This document shows, in pieces, positions 31,945-41,926 of a stretch of DNA of 64,000 nucleotides. Every line of letters begins with the position of its first letter. The first letter of the stretch is position 1. The notes beneath the pieces are model-generated. The model ran no database searches and was not told where the DNA came from. It worked only from the letters and a program-made list of their open reading frames with translations. The DNA lies in NCBI GenBank assembly GCA_001936135.1, contig CP012813.1, forward strand, positions 682,001-746,000. The letters run 5' to 3'. Both the position numbers and the translations under genes were made by a program. Source of the DNA: Saccharomycopsis fibuligera x Saccharomycopsis cf. fibuligera (taxonomy: Eukaryota > Ascomycota > Saccharomycetes > Ascoideales > Saccharomycopsidaceae).

Positions 31945-33642
31945 TCAATCAGCTTGATCCCAGTTACCAGGTCTTGGCTGTTTTGGCATTTGTGGTCCAC
32001 CAGCTCTTTTAGCCATGATAATTTGATCAACGGACAAAATGGTGTTTGCAGTTTCAGTAGCCAAATTTATAGCTGATCTCTTACTGATGAAAAGATCAAA
32101 TATTTCTCTGGTTCTAATATCGACAAGGCCGTTGTCATATTCATCATCAACATCAATACCATAGAACAAACCGTCTTGGTTATTAGCGTGAGCAGCGTAC
32201 AATTTAGGTATAATTTCAGTAGAGTTCAACCCGGCAGTGTCAGCCAAAGTTCTTGGAACAACTTCGAATGCTTCAGCATATTTCTTAATTGCTAGCTGCA
32301 ATAAACCTGGAGTCTTTTCACCGTATTTGGTAAGAGCATCAACCAATTCAGCTTCAGTGGCACCTGCGCCCGGAGTCAACCTGGTATCTCTAGTCAAACC
32401 TTTAATGGAGCTCACTGCATCATCAATGGCTCTTTCAATATCATCCAAAGCGTTTTTAGTGGCACCTCTGAGCACAATGGTGGAAGTTCTGGTATTTTCA
32501 CTGTCCTGAGTGAAAACGGTGACTCTGTCACCACCAATTTCTTTAGTTTCCACAACGTCAATAACACCGGCTTCTTCAGGCATTGGAGCACCTAATCTTG
32601 GCAATGGGGTAGCGCCACAAACACGGCAAACCCTTCTCAAGTCAAATTTGGATGGCACTTTCAATAATAATATACCGTATCTGTTCATGTAGTGCAATAC
32701 CAAGTCACCAACACTGGAACCAGCAATGACAACTTTAACCCCCGCATCATGAATTTCTTTAACAATTTGTTCTAATTGTTCTTCTTCACCTTTACTAAAG
32801 TCCAACATTTCTTTGGCATTATGTAAAAGGACGGTACCTTTGGTTTCAGTGGTGGAAATGTCAATTGGGCAAGTGAAAACTGCGACTCTAGCCTTGCTAG
32901 AAATATTCTTCACTTGACCTTCAGGTTCTCTTGGAAACACCATACCTTTAATAACGTAAGATTGATCCAAAGAAGAACCCAAGATCTTCACAATTCTAAT
33001 ACTGTCAACATTGAAATTCTTCAAGATGGCGGTTTGGGAATTATTTTTTTCAGCAACTGATTGTTTTGGTAAAACGTAGGTAATGGCATCAATTACCAAA
33101 TCCGATAATAAATCTTCATGTCCATATTGTTTAGAAGCCAAAACTGGTTTAATAATTTTCTGCAAGCTTTTGGCGTCATAAAAGTTCTCAATCTTATCCA
33201 CAGTCAAGTTTTTTTCCAAATATTCCAAAGCATACGTGTTGGCTAAAGAGTAACCTTGAATGATCTCAGTAGGATTTAACCCCAAAGTAATCAATTTTTG
33301 AGCCTGTATCAATAATTCACCTGCCAAGATGATCACTAAACTGGTTTGATCACCCATTTCTTGTTCTTGTTGTTCTGAAGCCATAACTAACAATTTAACT
33401 GCTGGGTGAACAACTTCCAATTCTTTCAACATGGTGGCGGCATCATTGGTAATGAAGACTTTTTGCAAATGGTTGACAATAATCTTATTTCTACCACATG
33501 GCCCTATCGAAGTCAATACCATTGATGATATTTCTTTGCAAGCCTCGACATTTCTGCTCACAGCGCCATCAGCATTGGAATAGGTTTGATAGCCCTGTTT
33601 GAAAAGACCGGAAGATGGGGCACCAGGCAATTTAAGAGACAT
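31945..33642 (-). CDS. CCT8: Chaperonin TRiC/CCT subunit theta
   Basis: One of eight subunits of the cytosolic CCT ring that folds actin, tubulin and WD40 proteins with ATP. The 565-residue protein (568 in S. cerevisiae) shows the group II chaperonin blocks: SIGPCGRNKIIVN (about 46-58), ITNDAATMLKELEVVHPAVKLL (about 69-90), MGDQTSLVIILAGELL (about 96-111). Others are RVCRVCGATPLPRLG near 338 and GLTRDTRLTPGAGATEAELV near 400. The N-terminal LKLPGAPSSGLFKQGYQTY is specific for the theta subunit. Its product may serve Kog1, whose WD40 domain is of the CCT-client type. It is divergent from RPC25. Confidence 0.97.
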   Translation of the reverse strand: MSLKLPGAPSSGLFKQGYQTYSNADGAVSRNVEACKEISSMVLTSIGPCGRNKIIVNHLQKVFITNDAATMLKELEVVHPAVKLLVMASEQQEQEMGDQTSLVIILAGELLIQAQKLITLGLNPTEIIQGYSLANTYALEYLEKNLTVDKIENFYDAKSLQKIIKPVLASKQYGHEDLLSDLVIDAITYVLPKQSVAEKNNSQTAILKNFNVDSIRIVKILGSSLDQSYVIKGMVFPREPEGQVKNISSKARVAVFTCPIDISTTETKGTVLLHNAKEMLDFSKGEEEQLEQIVKEIHDAGVKVVIAGSSVGDLVLHYMNRYGILLLKVPSKFDLRRVCRVCGATPLPRLGAPMPEEAGVIDVVETKEIGGDRVTVFTQDSENTRTSTIVLRGATKNALDDIERAIDDAVSSIKGLTRDTRLTPGAGATEAELVDALTKYGEKTPGLLQLAIKKYAEAFEVVPRTLADTAGLNSTEIIPKLYAAHANNQDGLFYGIDVDDEYDNGLVDIRTREIFDLFISKRSAINLATETANTILSVDQIIMAKRAGGPQMPKQPRPGNWDQAD

Positions 33643-33851
33643 TATATGGTATTATATGGGAAAGTGGTAAGTGATAATAAAAATATAGAGGATAAGATTA
33701 ATTGATTTCTAAAATACTAGTAACGCCAACCGCTTAACTGCTAATGATCCAAATCAAACCAAATCAGGAAAATCTTTCTATAGTTCCTAGCTTTCAAAAA
33801 AGTCGAAACCATTTTTTTCGACAAATATCAAAAACAAAACAGAACAAAAGC

Positions 33852-33875
33852 AAAAAAAAAAAAAAAAAAAAAAAA
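33852..33875 (+). repeat. A24 homopolymer
   Basis: Run of 24 A in the CCT8/RPC25 divergent region, next to a CACGTG. Confidence 0.95.
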
Positions 33876-33881
33876 CTCTCT

Positions 33882-33887
33882 CACGTG
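33882..33887. promoter_or_regulatory. CACGTG E-box next to an A-tract
   Basis: The palindromic CACGTG core follows the 24 bp A-tract within 10 bp. In yeasts this is the site of Cbf1 and related bHLH factors, and Cbf1 sites are common in Candida ribosome-related promoters. One six-base match alone is weak evidence. Confidence 0.4.
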
Positions 33888-34130
33888 CGCATCTTCGCAG
33901 CGGAAAAAATTTGATGTATAGTGTGGGCAGCGATGTTTCTATCCATTTCACACATACTAATTAGTCTTTGATTCATTGATTGAGCATCTGGTTTCCATTA
34001 AACCCTCAATCTCTCTAGTTACAAATAATCCGGTCTCTCATGCTATCACAGTGACCTTTCTGTCTATATACTATATCTAAGCCATTAATCAATAGAATCC
34101 ACGAAAACCACAACTACAGCCACACGCATC

Positions 34131-34766
34131 ATGTTTATACTATCAGAAATATCAGACTTAGTGCAAGTGAAGCCAGAATATTTCGACATAGACCTCAAGA
34201 AAGCCTTGATACGAGAAATAAACAACAAATACGCTAACAAAGTGATACCTAACTTGGGTCTTGGGGTGACTGTTTGGGATCTTTTGGACGTGCAAAATGG
34301 GCTTTTGAGACCCAGCGACGGATCCGTATACTACAAGGTGGTGATGCGTTTGGTGGTGTTCAAGCCATTTGTTGGGGAGGTGCTAATTGGATGGATTGAC
34401 TCCAGCACAGAACAAGGTATCAAAGTAAAAACAGACTTTTTTGACGAAATATTTATTCCCAAGGATATGCTTTTCGAAGGGTGTTATTGGAAACCGCATG
34501 AAAATCTTTGGGTCTGGAGAACTGATCCAGAGGACTCGGAGTCGGATGTGTATTTTGATATCAATGAAAAAATCCAGTTTAGAGTAGAAGAAGAAATCTT
34601 CACTAACATCAAACCGACAGGGCCATTACTTGAAGAAGAAGACGAAGAAGAAGACGAAGAAACAGCTAAGAAGAAAGAGCAAGAGAAAGCTGCAACTCCT
34701 CCACCATATGCGGTGATTGCAAGTTGTCAAAACGAAGGCATGGGTGCTATTTCATGGTGGAGTTAA
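34131..34766 (+). CDS. RPC25: RNA polymerase III subunit Rpc25 (Rpb7-like)
   Basis: Rpc25 pairs with Rpc17 to form the Pol III stalk needed for initiation at tRNA and 5S genes. The 211-residue protein (212 in S. cerevisiae) opens MFILSEISDLVQVKPEYF. It has the Rpb7-like N-domain (to about 80, with NKVIPNLGLGVTVWDLL-type sequence and VVMRLVVFKPFVGEVLIGWI). The S1/OB fold follows (about 80-165, with DEIFIPKDMLFEGCYW). An acidic linker and the family-specific end PPYAVIASCQNEGMGAISWW complete it. The ATG at 34131 aligns with the S. cerevisiae start. It is divergent from CCT8. Confidence 0.97.
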   Translation: MFILSEISDLVQVKPEYFDIDLKKALIREINNKYANKVIPNLGLGVTVWDLLDVQNGLLRPSDGSVYYKVVMRLVVFKPFVGEVLIGWIDSSTEQGIKVKTDFFDEIFIPKDMLFEGCYWKPHENLWVWRTDPEDSESDVYFDINEKIQFRVEEEIFTNIKPTGPLLEEEDEEEDEETAKKKEQEKAATPPPYAVIASCQNEGMGAISWWS

Positions 34767-35032
34767 GAATCACATTATTATCTTTAATGCATGTATTATT
34801 ATTTTCTTTTTGCTATATATTTGTAGCTCTTCTTTATTGAATGTATGGTGAGGCAGAACAAATCATTGAAGAGAATGAAGATAATACACAACTTGATTAA
34901 TAGTATGAGCTTTCTATTTATCAAATGCCTAAGCAGTAGCATATGCACTTCAGTAGCAAAAGTTAAAGACCTCAGCCCAGTAAAGCGCTAGCTTCAGCTT
35001 TGGTTAGAAATTGTGACAAGAATGGCACATTT

Positions 35033-35354
35033 TTAGTACCGTTTTTCTTTAGATCTAGGCCTAGTTTTCCTTAGTGAGGTTTCCCTTTGGTTCTGGAGCT
35101 CCCGTTTTTGGGAAGCCATGGATACCGTTAGCTTTTTCATTTTATGGCGATGGGGAAATGCCGGACAAGATGGTATAGCACTGGCAATACCACTTGGTGC
35201 ATCACTGCTTGGGAAACCGCTTAGAATTCCAGAAGCTGTCAGGCCAAAAAAGCTTGCCTCCGAAACCGAAGCAGCCATTGGACTAGCAGCCCCTTGAACT
35301 TGAGGAAGCAACAAGTATTGGAAAATAGAGGTAGGTAAAAGCAATTAATTTCAT
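35033..35354 (-). pseudogene. Possible remnant of a small secreted-protein gene (doubtful)
   Basis: On the minus strand an ATG at 35354 begins MKLIAFTYLYFPILVASSSS, which looks like a secretory signal peptide, but this frame stops 3 codons later. The neighbouring frame, open without ATG from 35344 to 35033, continues with Ala/Ser/Gly/Pro-rich sequence (GLTASGILSGFPSSDAPSG) and a basic C-terminus. Together they could be a small secreted protein broken by one frameshift, or chance. I know no homologue. Confidence 0.2.
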
Positions 35355-35359
35355 GTTGG

Positions 35360-35381
35360 TTTTTTTTTTTTTTTTTTTTTT
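35360..35381 (+). repeat. T22 homopolymer
   Basis: Run of 22 T in the 2.2 kb RPC25-MRP8 gap, directly upstream of the doubtful minus-strand signal-peptide frame. Confidence 0.95.
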
Positions 35382-35906
35382 AGTGACGCTGTGGGGTAGG
35401 AAATCAAAAGAGCACCGATTTGATAATCTGGTTGTTTTTTTTGGTATATATTGAATTATACAGAATTCATTTTCTCAATAAATAGTTTCATAGGCTTCAT
35501 TTATATATAATTTTTCGTAAAAAAAACAGGTTCTTGGTGCTTGGTGGCTGATCTTTCCGGTAAGATCTCTATGCCGGCTTTAAACAGAAATACGATTACA
35601 ATACTTTTTGAGCTACGCCAACATACCCACGAGTTCAAGGAACTTTTTAATTTGTTATAAGTATAAACTTTGCTGCTTTGTAGACGTTATTTATTTAAGT
35701 TTGGAAATTTGTTGAGTAGATATATTCCAGTCGTTGGCACAATTATGCTATGCATACGTAATCCACTGTGAGCTAACTGAAGAATTTAGCGTACCAACTA
35801 TCCAACCAAAATTCAAAAGTGATGGTAATTATAGCAGAGTGTGGAAGAGGTGTATCTACACCTGTCTGTTGGTTAGTGGGGCATAATAAACTAACAGTCG
35901 TTGGCT

Positions 35907-36095
35907 ATGCTATTAAATACCATAAACTTTCGTAAATACACTTATATATTAGCTTTAATACCTATGATCTTCATAAGTCTTGCCTCAGAGTTTACCAATT
36001 ACCTAAGACAATGCCAGACAATTTCAAACCAATTTCACAATGCTAATACAACTAATAGAACAGTTTTGAAAAGAAATAGTTTCAAAACAAACTGA
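35907..36095 (+). CDS. Hypothetical small protein of 62 residues (doubtful)
   Basis: The frame begins at ATG 35907 and has a hydrophobic segment YTYILALIPMIFISLAS at about residues 12-28, then a polar tail with Asn, Thr and Lys. It could be a small secreted or membrane peptide. Length and AT-rich composition also allow chance. No family is recognised. Confidence 0.2.
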   Translation: MLLNTINFRKYTYILALIPMIFISLASEFTNYLRQCQTISNQFHNANTTNRTVLKRNSFKTN

Positions 36096-36117
36096 GTTTT
36101 GTATCACAATTGTGATA
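36063..36117. repeat. Inverted repeats including a 16 bp perfect palindrome
   Basis: Arms GTTTTGAAA (36063-36071) and TTTCAAAAC (36080-36088) can pair over an 8 nt spacer. Just beyond, TATCACAATTGTGATA (36102-36117) is a perfect palindrome. More TTTGAAAC/GTTTC copies follow to about 36150. The dyad symmetry suggests binding of a dimeric regulator, but no factor is assigned. Confidence 0.8.
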
Positions 36118-36946
36118 TTTTGTTTCAACAAAAAACGAAAATTTGAAACCTAGCTGGGCATGTTCTGTAGCTTGGCTAGTGTATATTTAATTCACAAAAA
36201 AGCGTACAGCCAAAGATTCGAGACATATATATACGGCAACAGCTTAAAGGCCGCGTAATGAATTATCAGATACGAAATTCTTTTGAACTTCCATTTATAA
36301 AATCGGAAACTGCTACTAGTTGATGGATAGGAGTAAGGAAACGGCAACCTTGCTGTGCGTGCGAATGTCTGAGTATAGTTAATAATACATAAATATGTAA
36401 TTAATTCTACCATGCTTTTATGGACTCGGCTACATTCTATAGGTAGTAGTAGTCATGGCGAGGGTACTTTGAAATCAATAAATTGCAGGTATTTCTGGTT
36501 TTACTTAAAGAAACGGAAGATACGTTGATAGGTTTTCAACAAATTTGCAATCTGTCCTATCAAATTTTAAAACAAACACTTTCCAGCTAAACTTACACTT
36601 TAATATAATAACTAAATATAGTGCTGTTATATTAATGTTGTTTGGACATGTTGGGCCCAATAACCAGCAGATTAATGCGCTGCTGCCATCGCTTACATAA
36701 GCACGTCTTACGGTCTTGTTTTGTTTGTTTATTTCCTCCGACAAAAACACAATGCCCCCCGAGCCTTTCCTGCGCTTTGCCAAATGAAATTACTCCAGAT
36801 GAAGCTGAGCAACGACAAACACAGCAGACCAGCTGCTTAGTCTAATAGATTGAAAAAGGAAACAAGACAAGGGCTTTGTTCAATAGAAATAACTCGACTT
36901 CCAACAACAACAAAATAATAGTTAATACATATATATTCAAGCAAGC

Positions 36947-37684
36947 ATGCCAGAGTCCGGAGATAAACCAGCGGCTCTCACGGTGGAGGAGCTTACTGCT
37001 AAAGTTAATGCGTTAGCGGAGAAAGTGAAGAAACAGGCCCAACTTCTCACTAGCACCGGTCAACAAGTATTGGACTTGCAATTACATAGCACTAAAAGCA
37101 AGTTTGCTGATTTACCAAATCCCCAAGACGTTTTGAAAGAAGCTGGGTTGGCTCCAATTCCAAGGGATGAGGATGCGAGAGTGCAATCACCAAGACAACA
37201 TCAACCAAGACAGACACAGCCACAAGAATACGATGTGATAGATAGCGAAGCAGACTATGCCACCAACGAGGATATTATGCAATTGGTTGGAGAGTTACAA
37301 GGCCAGTTGGAGTTGCTAGAAGAAAGATCAATTCGCCGCAGTATCAACTTGACACTCAGTTCAGATGAAGCAAGACTCGCTCCATTGCCGGATACCGATG
37401 GCTCGGAGCCTAGCAAAGATACGTTCCCACAAACTTTGGGCGAGTTCAAGAAACTAAGCAATTCAAGGATCTTGGAGCTCTGTTCGTTCTATCAGCTTTT
37501 GCCTCCAACTGAGCAGGATAACCAGCAGATCAGCGATTTCCTCACTGACAAGATCCAGCAGCTCAATTTTGACAACAGCACAGCAAAAACCAGCGACTAC
37601 TCAGAAGCAGAGCTCGACGAGTTCCACGACAAACTTGCGCGGTACTTGGGCATCCAGCACCGCCGTGTTGCCGGTGCTTGGTAG
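36947..37684 (+). CDS. MRP8: Mrp8-like protein of unknown role
   Basis: The 245-residue protein resembles S. cerevisiae Mrp8 (YKL142W, 219 residues): an N-terminal coiled coil with LTVEELTAKVNALAEKVKKQ (about 11-30), the block DLPNPQDVLKEAGLAPIPRD, a Gln/Pro-rich linker, a central helix around VGELQGQLELLEERSIRRSI, and a conserved C-terminal domain FPQTLGEFKKLSNSRILELC through HDKLARYLGIQHR. The S. cerevisiae protein was once listed as a mitochondrial ribosomal protein but lacks good support for that role; no presequence is seen here. Identity is supported by its position beside MCR1, LTV1, AVT3 and RPC25, all near MRP8 in S. cerevisiae. Confidence 0.88.
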   Translation: MPESGDKPAALTVEELTAKVNALAEKVKKQAQLLTSTGQQVLDLQLHSTKSKFADLPNPQDVLKEAGLAPIPRDEDARVQSPRQHQPRQTQPQEYDVIDSEADYATNEDIMQLVGELQGQLELLEERSIRRSINLTLSSDEARLAPLPDTDGSEPSKDTFPQTLGEFKKLSNSRILELCSFYQLLPPTEQDNQQISDFLTDKIQQLNFDNSTAKTSDYSEAELDEFHDKLARYLGIQHRRVAGAW

Positions 37685-38037
37685 ATATAGAATACTTGAT
37701 GTACCGTCTTATAGTAATAATAGCCATAATAGCCTTATAACAGTTCTAACAGCAGTTGTGCCTATATATATCGTATGTAGTCTGTGTAGCAAAGACGGAC
37801 GGTGTGGCGAAACGGACGGGTGACTCACACGGGATGCTTCACCATCTTACTATTTTGTTATATATCGAGAAGGAGAGCCACCGCTTTGCGGCCCCCATTT
37901 CTACTTTCCCTTTCTCTTATCCCCTTTCTTCTTTCTCTTTGGCATCCACACTCAATTGACCATCCCACTGTTGTATGCAATTGATTCCGTGCAGAACTAT
38001 ATTCACCCATTCTTATTCCCGTCACTCACTTCTCAAT
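37685..38037. other. Intergenic, MRP8 to MCR1
   Basis: A 353 bp tandem gap with a C/T-rich stretch at 37885-37960 typical of a strong yeast promoter or leader. An in-frame ATG at 37975 lies upstream of the chosen MCR1 start. No other feature is seen. Confidence 0.5.
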
Positions 38038-38928
38038 ATGGCCGCTAGAAAATACGCTTTCCCATTGCTTGCTGCTGCCGGCGCCGGTGCTGGTTTGTAC
38101 TACTACAACACCAATATTGCTTCCGCTGCCCAAAAAGCTGCTGCTCCTGCTCCAAAGGCCTTCACTGACCCAAACCAATGGATTGACTTGAAATTGAAAT
38201 CTTTCAAGGACGTTTCTCCAGACTCTAGAGAATTTTTCTTTGAGTTGCCATCCCCAGACCAAGTTTCTGGCTTGGAAACCGCTTCCCTCTTATTGGCCAA
38301 GTATGTTACCGAAAAGGGCAACAATGTGATTAGACCATACACTCCAATTTCCGACCCTGACCACAAGGGTGAATTGCAATTCGTCATCAAGAGATATCCA
38401 AACGGTAAATTCGGTAACCACTTGTTTAACTTGAAACCAGGTCAAGATACTGTTTCATTCAAGGGCCCAATTCAAAAATGGAAGTGGGTTCCAAACCAGT
38501 TTGAAGAAATTACTTTGATTGGTGGTGGTTCCGGTATCACCCCATTGCACCAATTGTTGACCACCATTGCCAAGAACCCAGAAGACAAGACCAAGGTCCA
38601 TTTGATTTACGGTAACAAGACCCCAGAAGACATTTTGTTGAGAGAAGATCTTGACAGACATGCTAAAGAAAGCTCTGACCAAGTTAAAGTCACTTACTTT
38701 GTCGACAAGCCAAATGATGACTACAAGGGTGAAGTTGGTTTCATCACTAAAGAGTACTTGGAAAAGCATATCCCAAAACCAAGTGACAAGACTCACGCTT
38801 TTGTTTGCGGTCCAGATGGTTTGTACAAAGCCGTTTCTGGTAACAAGGCTTCCAAGACCGACCAAGGTGAAGTCACTGGTGCTTTGGCCGAATTGGGTTA
38901 CACCAAGGACCATGTCTTCAAATTCTAA
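38038..38928 (+). CDS. MCR1: Mitochondrial NADH-cytochrome b5 reductase
   Basis: Mcr1 passes electrons from NADH to cytochrome b5-type acceptors; it exists in two forms, in the outer membrane and intermembrane space. From ATG 38038 it has 296 residues (302 in S. cerevisiae) with a short basic end and a hydrophobic anchor [18 protein letters not shown]. The FAD domain has RPYTPIS and KFGNHLFNL; the NAD domain has [13 protein letters not shown] and [14 protein letters not shown]; it ends YTKDHVFKF as in S. cerevisiae. An in-frame ATG at 37975 would add 21 residues ([16 protein letters not shown]...) that also resemble a presequence, so dual starts are possible. Strong codon bias (TTG leucines, no CTG seen) implies high expression. 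Confidence 0.96.
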   Translation: MAARKYAFPLLAAAGAGAGLYYYNTNIASAAQKAAAPAPKAFTDPNQWIDLKLKSFKDVSPDSREFFFELPSPDQVSGLETASLLLAKYVTEKGNNVIRPYTPISDPDHKGELQFVIKRYPNGKFGNHLFNLKPGQDTVSFKGPIQKWKWVPNQFEEITLIGGGSGITPLHQLLTTIAKNPEDKTKVHLIYGNKTPEDILLREDLDRHAKESSDQVKVTYFVDKPNDDYKGEVGFITKEYLEKHIPKPSDKTHAFVCGPDGLYKAVSGNKASKTDQGEVTGALAELGYTKDHVFKF

Positions 38929-39769
38929 GTTGATTGGTGAATGTATATAAATATATTAAATACTACAATACGATATATGAATAATAATAAAAAAAAAAGA
39001 CATTTTTGCAATTATGGATTTGTGTTTTGATGCTTTTGATCTAATTATATATATGCAAAGTGTTCTTATTGTTTGAAGAAACCAGAAATACAAAATTTAC
39101 TACTGCTTGGCTGATATATATATATATATATATATACAAAATGCAATAAATGGCATTCAACTGACAAAGCTGGGGCAATTATTCTGTTGACTGTTACAGA
39201 CCGAATATGCGCTACAAAAGAACAACCAGCCATTGAAGGTAGCTTGTCCATTAGCACTCACTCAATAAAGCAAATGTATATATATACTGCTGAACGCTCA
39301 CCGCCAACTTTCAAACAAGAAGCGAGCTTTTAAAAATTATAATAGTCTTGAAGCCTGCGCTCAAGCACTGATGACGATCAATTCGCAATGACCTCATTTT
39401 TTTTTTGTTTTCTTTTTCTTTTTTTTTGCAACATTTTTTGCAGTCTTACCGAGTGCAAAGGGCTGCAACCGGCCAATTAAGCCAGCGTGAACGTCGGAGT
39501 TGGCAAATTATTAGCAATTGCCATAAACGCTAATGCAGATACGGATTTAAATACAAAGGTCCAAAAAAGGCAATTGGTCAATCCCCCCCCCATATGTATA
39601 CTTATAAGGAACTTACATACAGCTAAAAAATATTTCATTTGTAAAAATATAAAATTTAAAAAATTGTCTGTTTCGTCTTTTATTTTATATCTTTATTTTT
39701 TTTTTTTTTTATTTTTTATTTTTTATTTTTTTTTGCAGCTTTCTATATAAGCATTCTATCTAGTCAAGT
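38929..39769. other. Convergent MCR1/QNS1 intergenic region, low-complexity rich
   Basis: The 841 bp gap holds an AT dinucleotide tract (39114-39135), T-rich blocks (39398-39428 and 39694-39735) and a run of nine C (39583-39591). No gene or RNA is recognised. It is unusually long for the space between two 3' ends here. Confidence 0.6.
39114..39135 (+). repeat. (AT)n microsatellite
   Basis: Eleven AT dinucleotides in the MCR1/QNS1 gap. Confidence 0.9.
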
Positions 39770-41926
39770 CTAGTCTACTTTCAAAATATCATAATCCTGG
39801 GTCTTTCCCTCTTTTGTCTTTTCCACAAACTCGTCAATCTTCTTACTAGCCCAGCTGAACCTTGGGTTGATCAAAAACGGTCTCAAATCGAACCGATTGT
39901 CATCTGGCGAGTACTGTTCCGCGTGATAACTTGGTGTCAACACTGTCATTTTATGTCTGTTCACTGCATAGTAATAGAAGAATCTCTTTACCTTGGTGGC
40001 GATTTGCTCAGGACTAAGTCTAGGCGACCATTCGTGGTACAATTTGAAAAACATTGAAAACGGACCACATTTTTGCACTTTGCGCAACCGGCCAAAAACG
40101 GATAATTCTTCATACGTCATGCCCATGTCAATTTCATCAGACTGGACGTAATCTTTAGTAATTGGCTCCAATTCCGCGGTTGGCGTAGCAGTTAAAAATT
40201 CGTCAAGAATTGGCATTTGGAACTCAGTGGCAGCATATCCAATGAATTTCTTTAAATCAGTTTTGGAGATCCCGCCAATTGGGTTTATATCCGCACTAGA
40301 ACAGTCATATTTGGTCAAGTACCCTCTGAGGGACTCGTCAACGTTAGCACTGCCGAGCACAAGAAGGGCACCTGACTTGCGGCCTCTGACCCACGGTAAA
40401 AGTTGTGCAAGCAAGTACGCCAACACCATACGCAAACGAGCTTGAATGTTTTGCAAAGCCAAGTTTTCCACTTGCGAGCCGCCAAATACTTTAAAGATTG
40501 GTCTCTTACCAGTAGCTACTTCAAAGACATTGACAACAGAACTAACCATGCTGTCCATGTTTAAGTCAACGTGGTATGCGCCAATTTTGTCTGCTAATTC
40601 CTTAGCTCTGCTTCTGGTCTCCGCGGAGGAGTTCTCGGTGCCCATGAACGTAGTGTGGAAAATTCTTGAAGCAAATTCTACTGGGTCCAATGGCTTATAA
40701 TCGCTATCTTTGACCGACAAGCCAGCCACCAACCTAGCATCTTCAATGACTTGCTGGTTGCCGTTTTTAGCCGCTTCACTAACAAGACGACACATGGAAT
40801 GAACAATCACCGCAGTGGCACAGGAGTCAATGCCGCCAGAAAGCGGCAAGAAAAACCCAGCAGCACGACATCTTCTCAAGTAGTCCCAGAGCCAGCATGC
40901 TGGACCCAAAGCGATTTCCTCCTCGGGGCTATAATACTTGATATCGAATGGTTTAGTTGGAGCCACAGATAGGTCAAAAGTGTCAATGGTTGGTGATAAT
41001 TCAATAGGAACATGAATCCGTTTGTATTTTTCCTGGACTAGTTGTCTCAGCACTGCTTGCGAACCATGCGACATAAAACCACGGTAACTTCTAACGTCTT
41101 CAGTATCAACGGTGGCAGTCACCACTTCGACATCATCGAGAGAAAATTGACTTCCTTGGGCGACAACTTGGCCATTAATGACAATCAATGCACATCCGTC
41201 GTAATATAGCCGATCACCGTCGCAACCACGTTGGTTAGCATAAAGATAAATCCCGCCACATTTGGTTGTCGCTTCCTTGATCAAGTTCATTCTGGTGTTC
41301 AATTTACGTAATTCATGATGGGACCCCGAGGAATTGGTAACGATTTCTACCCCGTCAAGAGCCATTGCGATGTGAGGTGATTGCGGAGTGAACAATTCCT
41401 CACAAGTCTCAATGCCGACACTGGTATCCAAGGTGGAAATCACCGCATCACCAAAATCCACAGTTAACTGCTCAGTTACTTTCTGAATCATGCGGGGCAA
41501 GACAAAGACCTCAACATATTGAGGTCTAGACCAAGGGGTAAAGAAGCGCATTTCACGGTAATTTCCATCATTAGCGAGCCAGATTTTGGGTCTAATAAAA
41601 ATGATTTTCCCATTGTAGCAAAGCACTCTGCAATTGTAGCGAACATTTTTGTGCATGATGGGCATCCCAATGTCTAAAAGAATGTCGTAACATTCTTTGT
41701 CTTGCAAGATACTAGCCAACATTTCCCAAGAATGTAAAAAAGTGTCATTTTCAAGGAAATGGTCCAAGCAGCCATAGCCAGAGATCTCGAGCTCAGGACC
41801 AACTCTGAGTCTGGCGCCACGCTGTTTGGCGATTTTGATACTTTCGACAATACGGTCTCTGTTGCCCTCCCAGTCAAGGGCCCACTGGTTGAGGTTGCAA
41901 GTGGCAAGAGTAATGTAATGGACCAT
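39770..41926 (-). CDS. QNS1: Glutamine-dependent NAD+ synthetase
   Basis: Qns1 makes NAD+ from nicotinic acid adenine dinucleotide, ATP and glutamine, the last step of NAD synthesis. The 718-residue protein (714 in S. cerevisiae) has both domains. The N-terminal nitrilase-type glutaminase carries the triad: Glu in [11 protein letters not shown] (about 43-53), Lys in [18 protein letters not shown] (about 112-129) and Cys in [12 protein letters not shown] (about 170-181). The C-terminal synthetase carries the pyrophosphate loop [12 protein letters not shown] (about 357-368), [20 protein letters not shown] and [15 protein letters not shown]. It is divergent from PRO1 and convergent with MCR1. 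Confidence 0.98.
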   Translation of the reverse strand: MVHYITLATCNLNQWALDWEGNRDRIVESIKIAKQRGARLRVGPELEISGYGCLDHFLENDTFLHSWEMLASILQDKECYDILLDIGMPIMHKNVRYNCRVLCYNGKIIFIRPKIWLANDGNYREMRFFTPWSRPQYVEVFVLPRMIQKVTEQLTVDFGDAVISTLDTSVGIETCEELFTPQSPHIAMALDGVEIVTNSSGSHHELRKLNTRMNLIKEATTKCGGIYLYANQRGCDGDRLYYDGCALIVINGQVVAQGSQFSLDDVEVVTATVDTEDVRSYRGFMSHGSQAVLRQLVQEKYKRIHVPIELSPTIDTFDLSVAPTKPFDIKYYSPEEEIALGPACWLWDYLRRCRAAGFFLPLSGGIDSCATAVIVHSMCRLVSEAAKNGNQQVIEDARLVAGLSVKDSDYKPLDPVEFASRIFHTTFMGTENSSAETRSRAKELADKIGAYHVDLNMDSMVSSVVNVFEVATGKRPIFKVFGGSQVENLALQNIQARLRMVLAYLLAQLLPWVRGRKSGALLVLGSANVDESLRGYLTKYDCSSADINPIGGISKTDLKKFIGYAATEFQMPILDEFLTATPTAELEPITKDYVQSDEIDMGMTYEELSVFGRLRKVQKCGPFSMFFKLYHEWSPRLSPEQIATKVKRFFYYYAVNRHKMTVLTPSYHAEQYSPDDNRFDLRPFLINPRFSWASKKIDEFVEKTKEGKTQDYDILKVD

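Larger units (their letters stand above)
33643..34130. promoter_or_regulatory. Divergent CCT8/RPC25 promoter region with A-tract
   Basis: This 488 bp region contains a run of 24 A at 33852-33875. It is immediately followed by CTCTCTCACGTGCGC, which holds a CACGTG core (a Cbf1/bHLH-type E-box) near 33884. I infer a shared promoter; which gene the E-box serves is unknown. Confidence 0.55.
34767..36946. other. 2.2 kb gene-poor gap between RPC25 and MRP8
   Basis: This is the longest gap in the window. It includes a T-tract of 22 (35360-35381), a possible decayed small secreted-protein frame on the minus strand (35033-35354), and a 62-codon frame with a hydrophobic start (35907-36095). It also has a cluster of inverted repeats around 36063-36150 with a 16 bp perfect palindrome, and a 10 bp palindrome TTGGGCCCAA (36651-36660). 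I recognise no conserved protein, tRNA, or known RNA. It should also contain the MRP8 promoter close to 36946. Confidence 0.5.

Noticed and set aside
36641-36660. Possible solo LTR edge (TGTTGGG...)
   Set aside because: Only a TG start and a 10 bp palindrome are seen; no matching CA end, no target duplication and no second copy.
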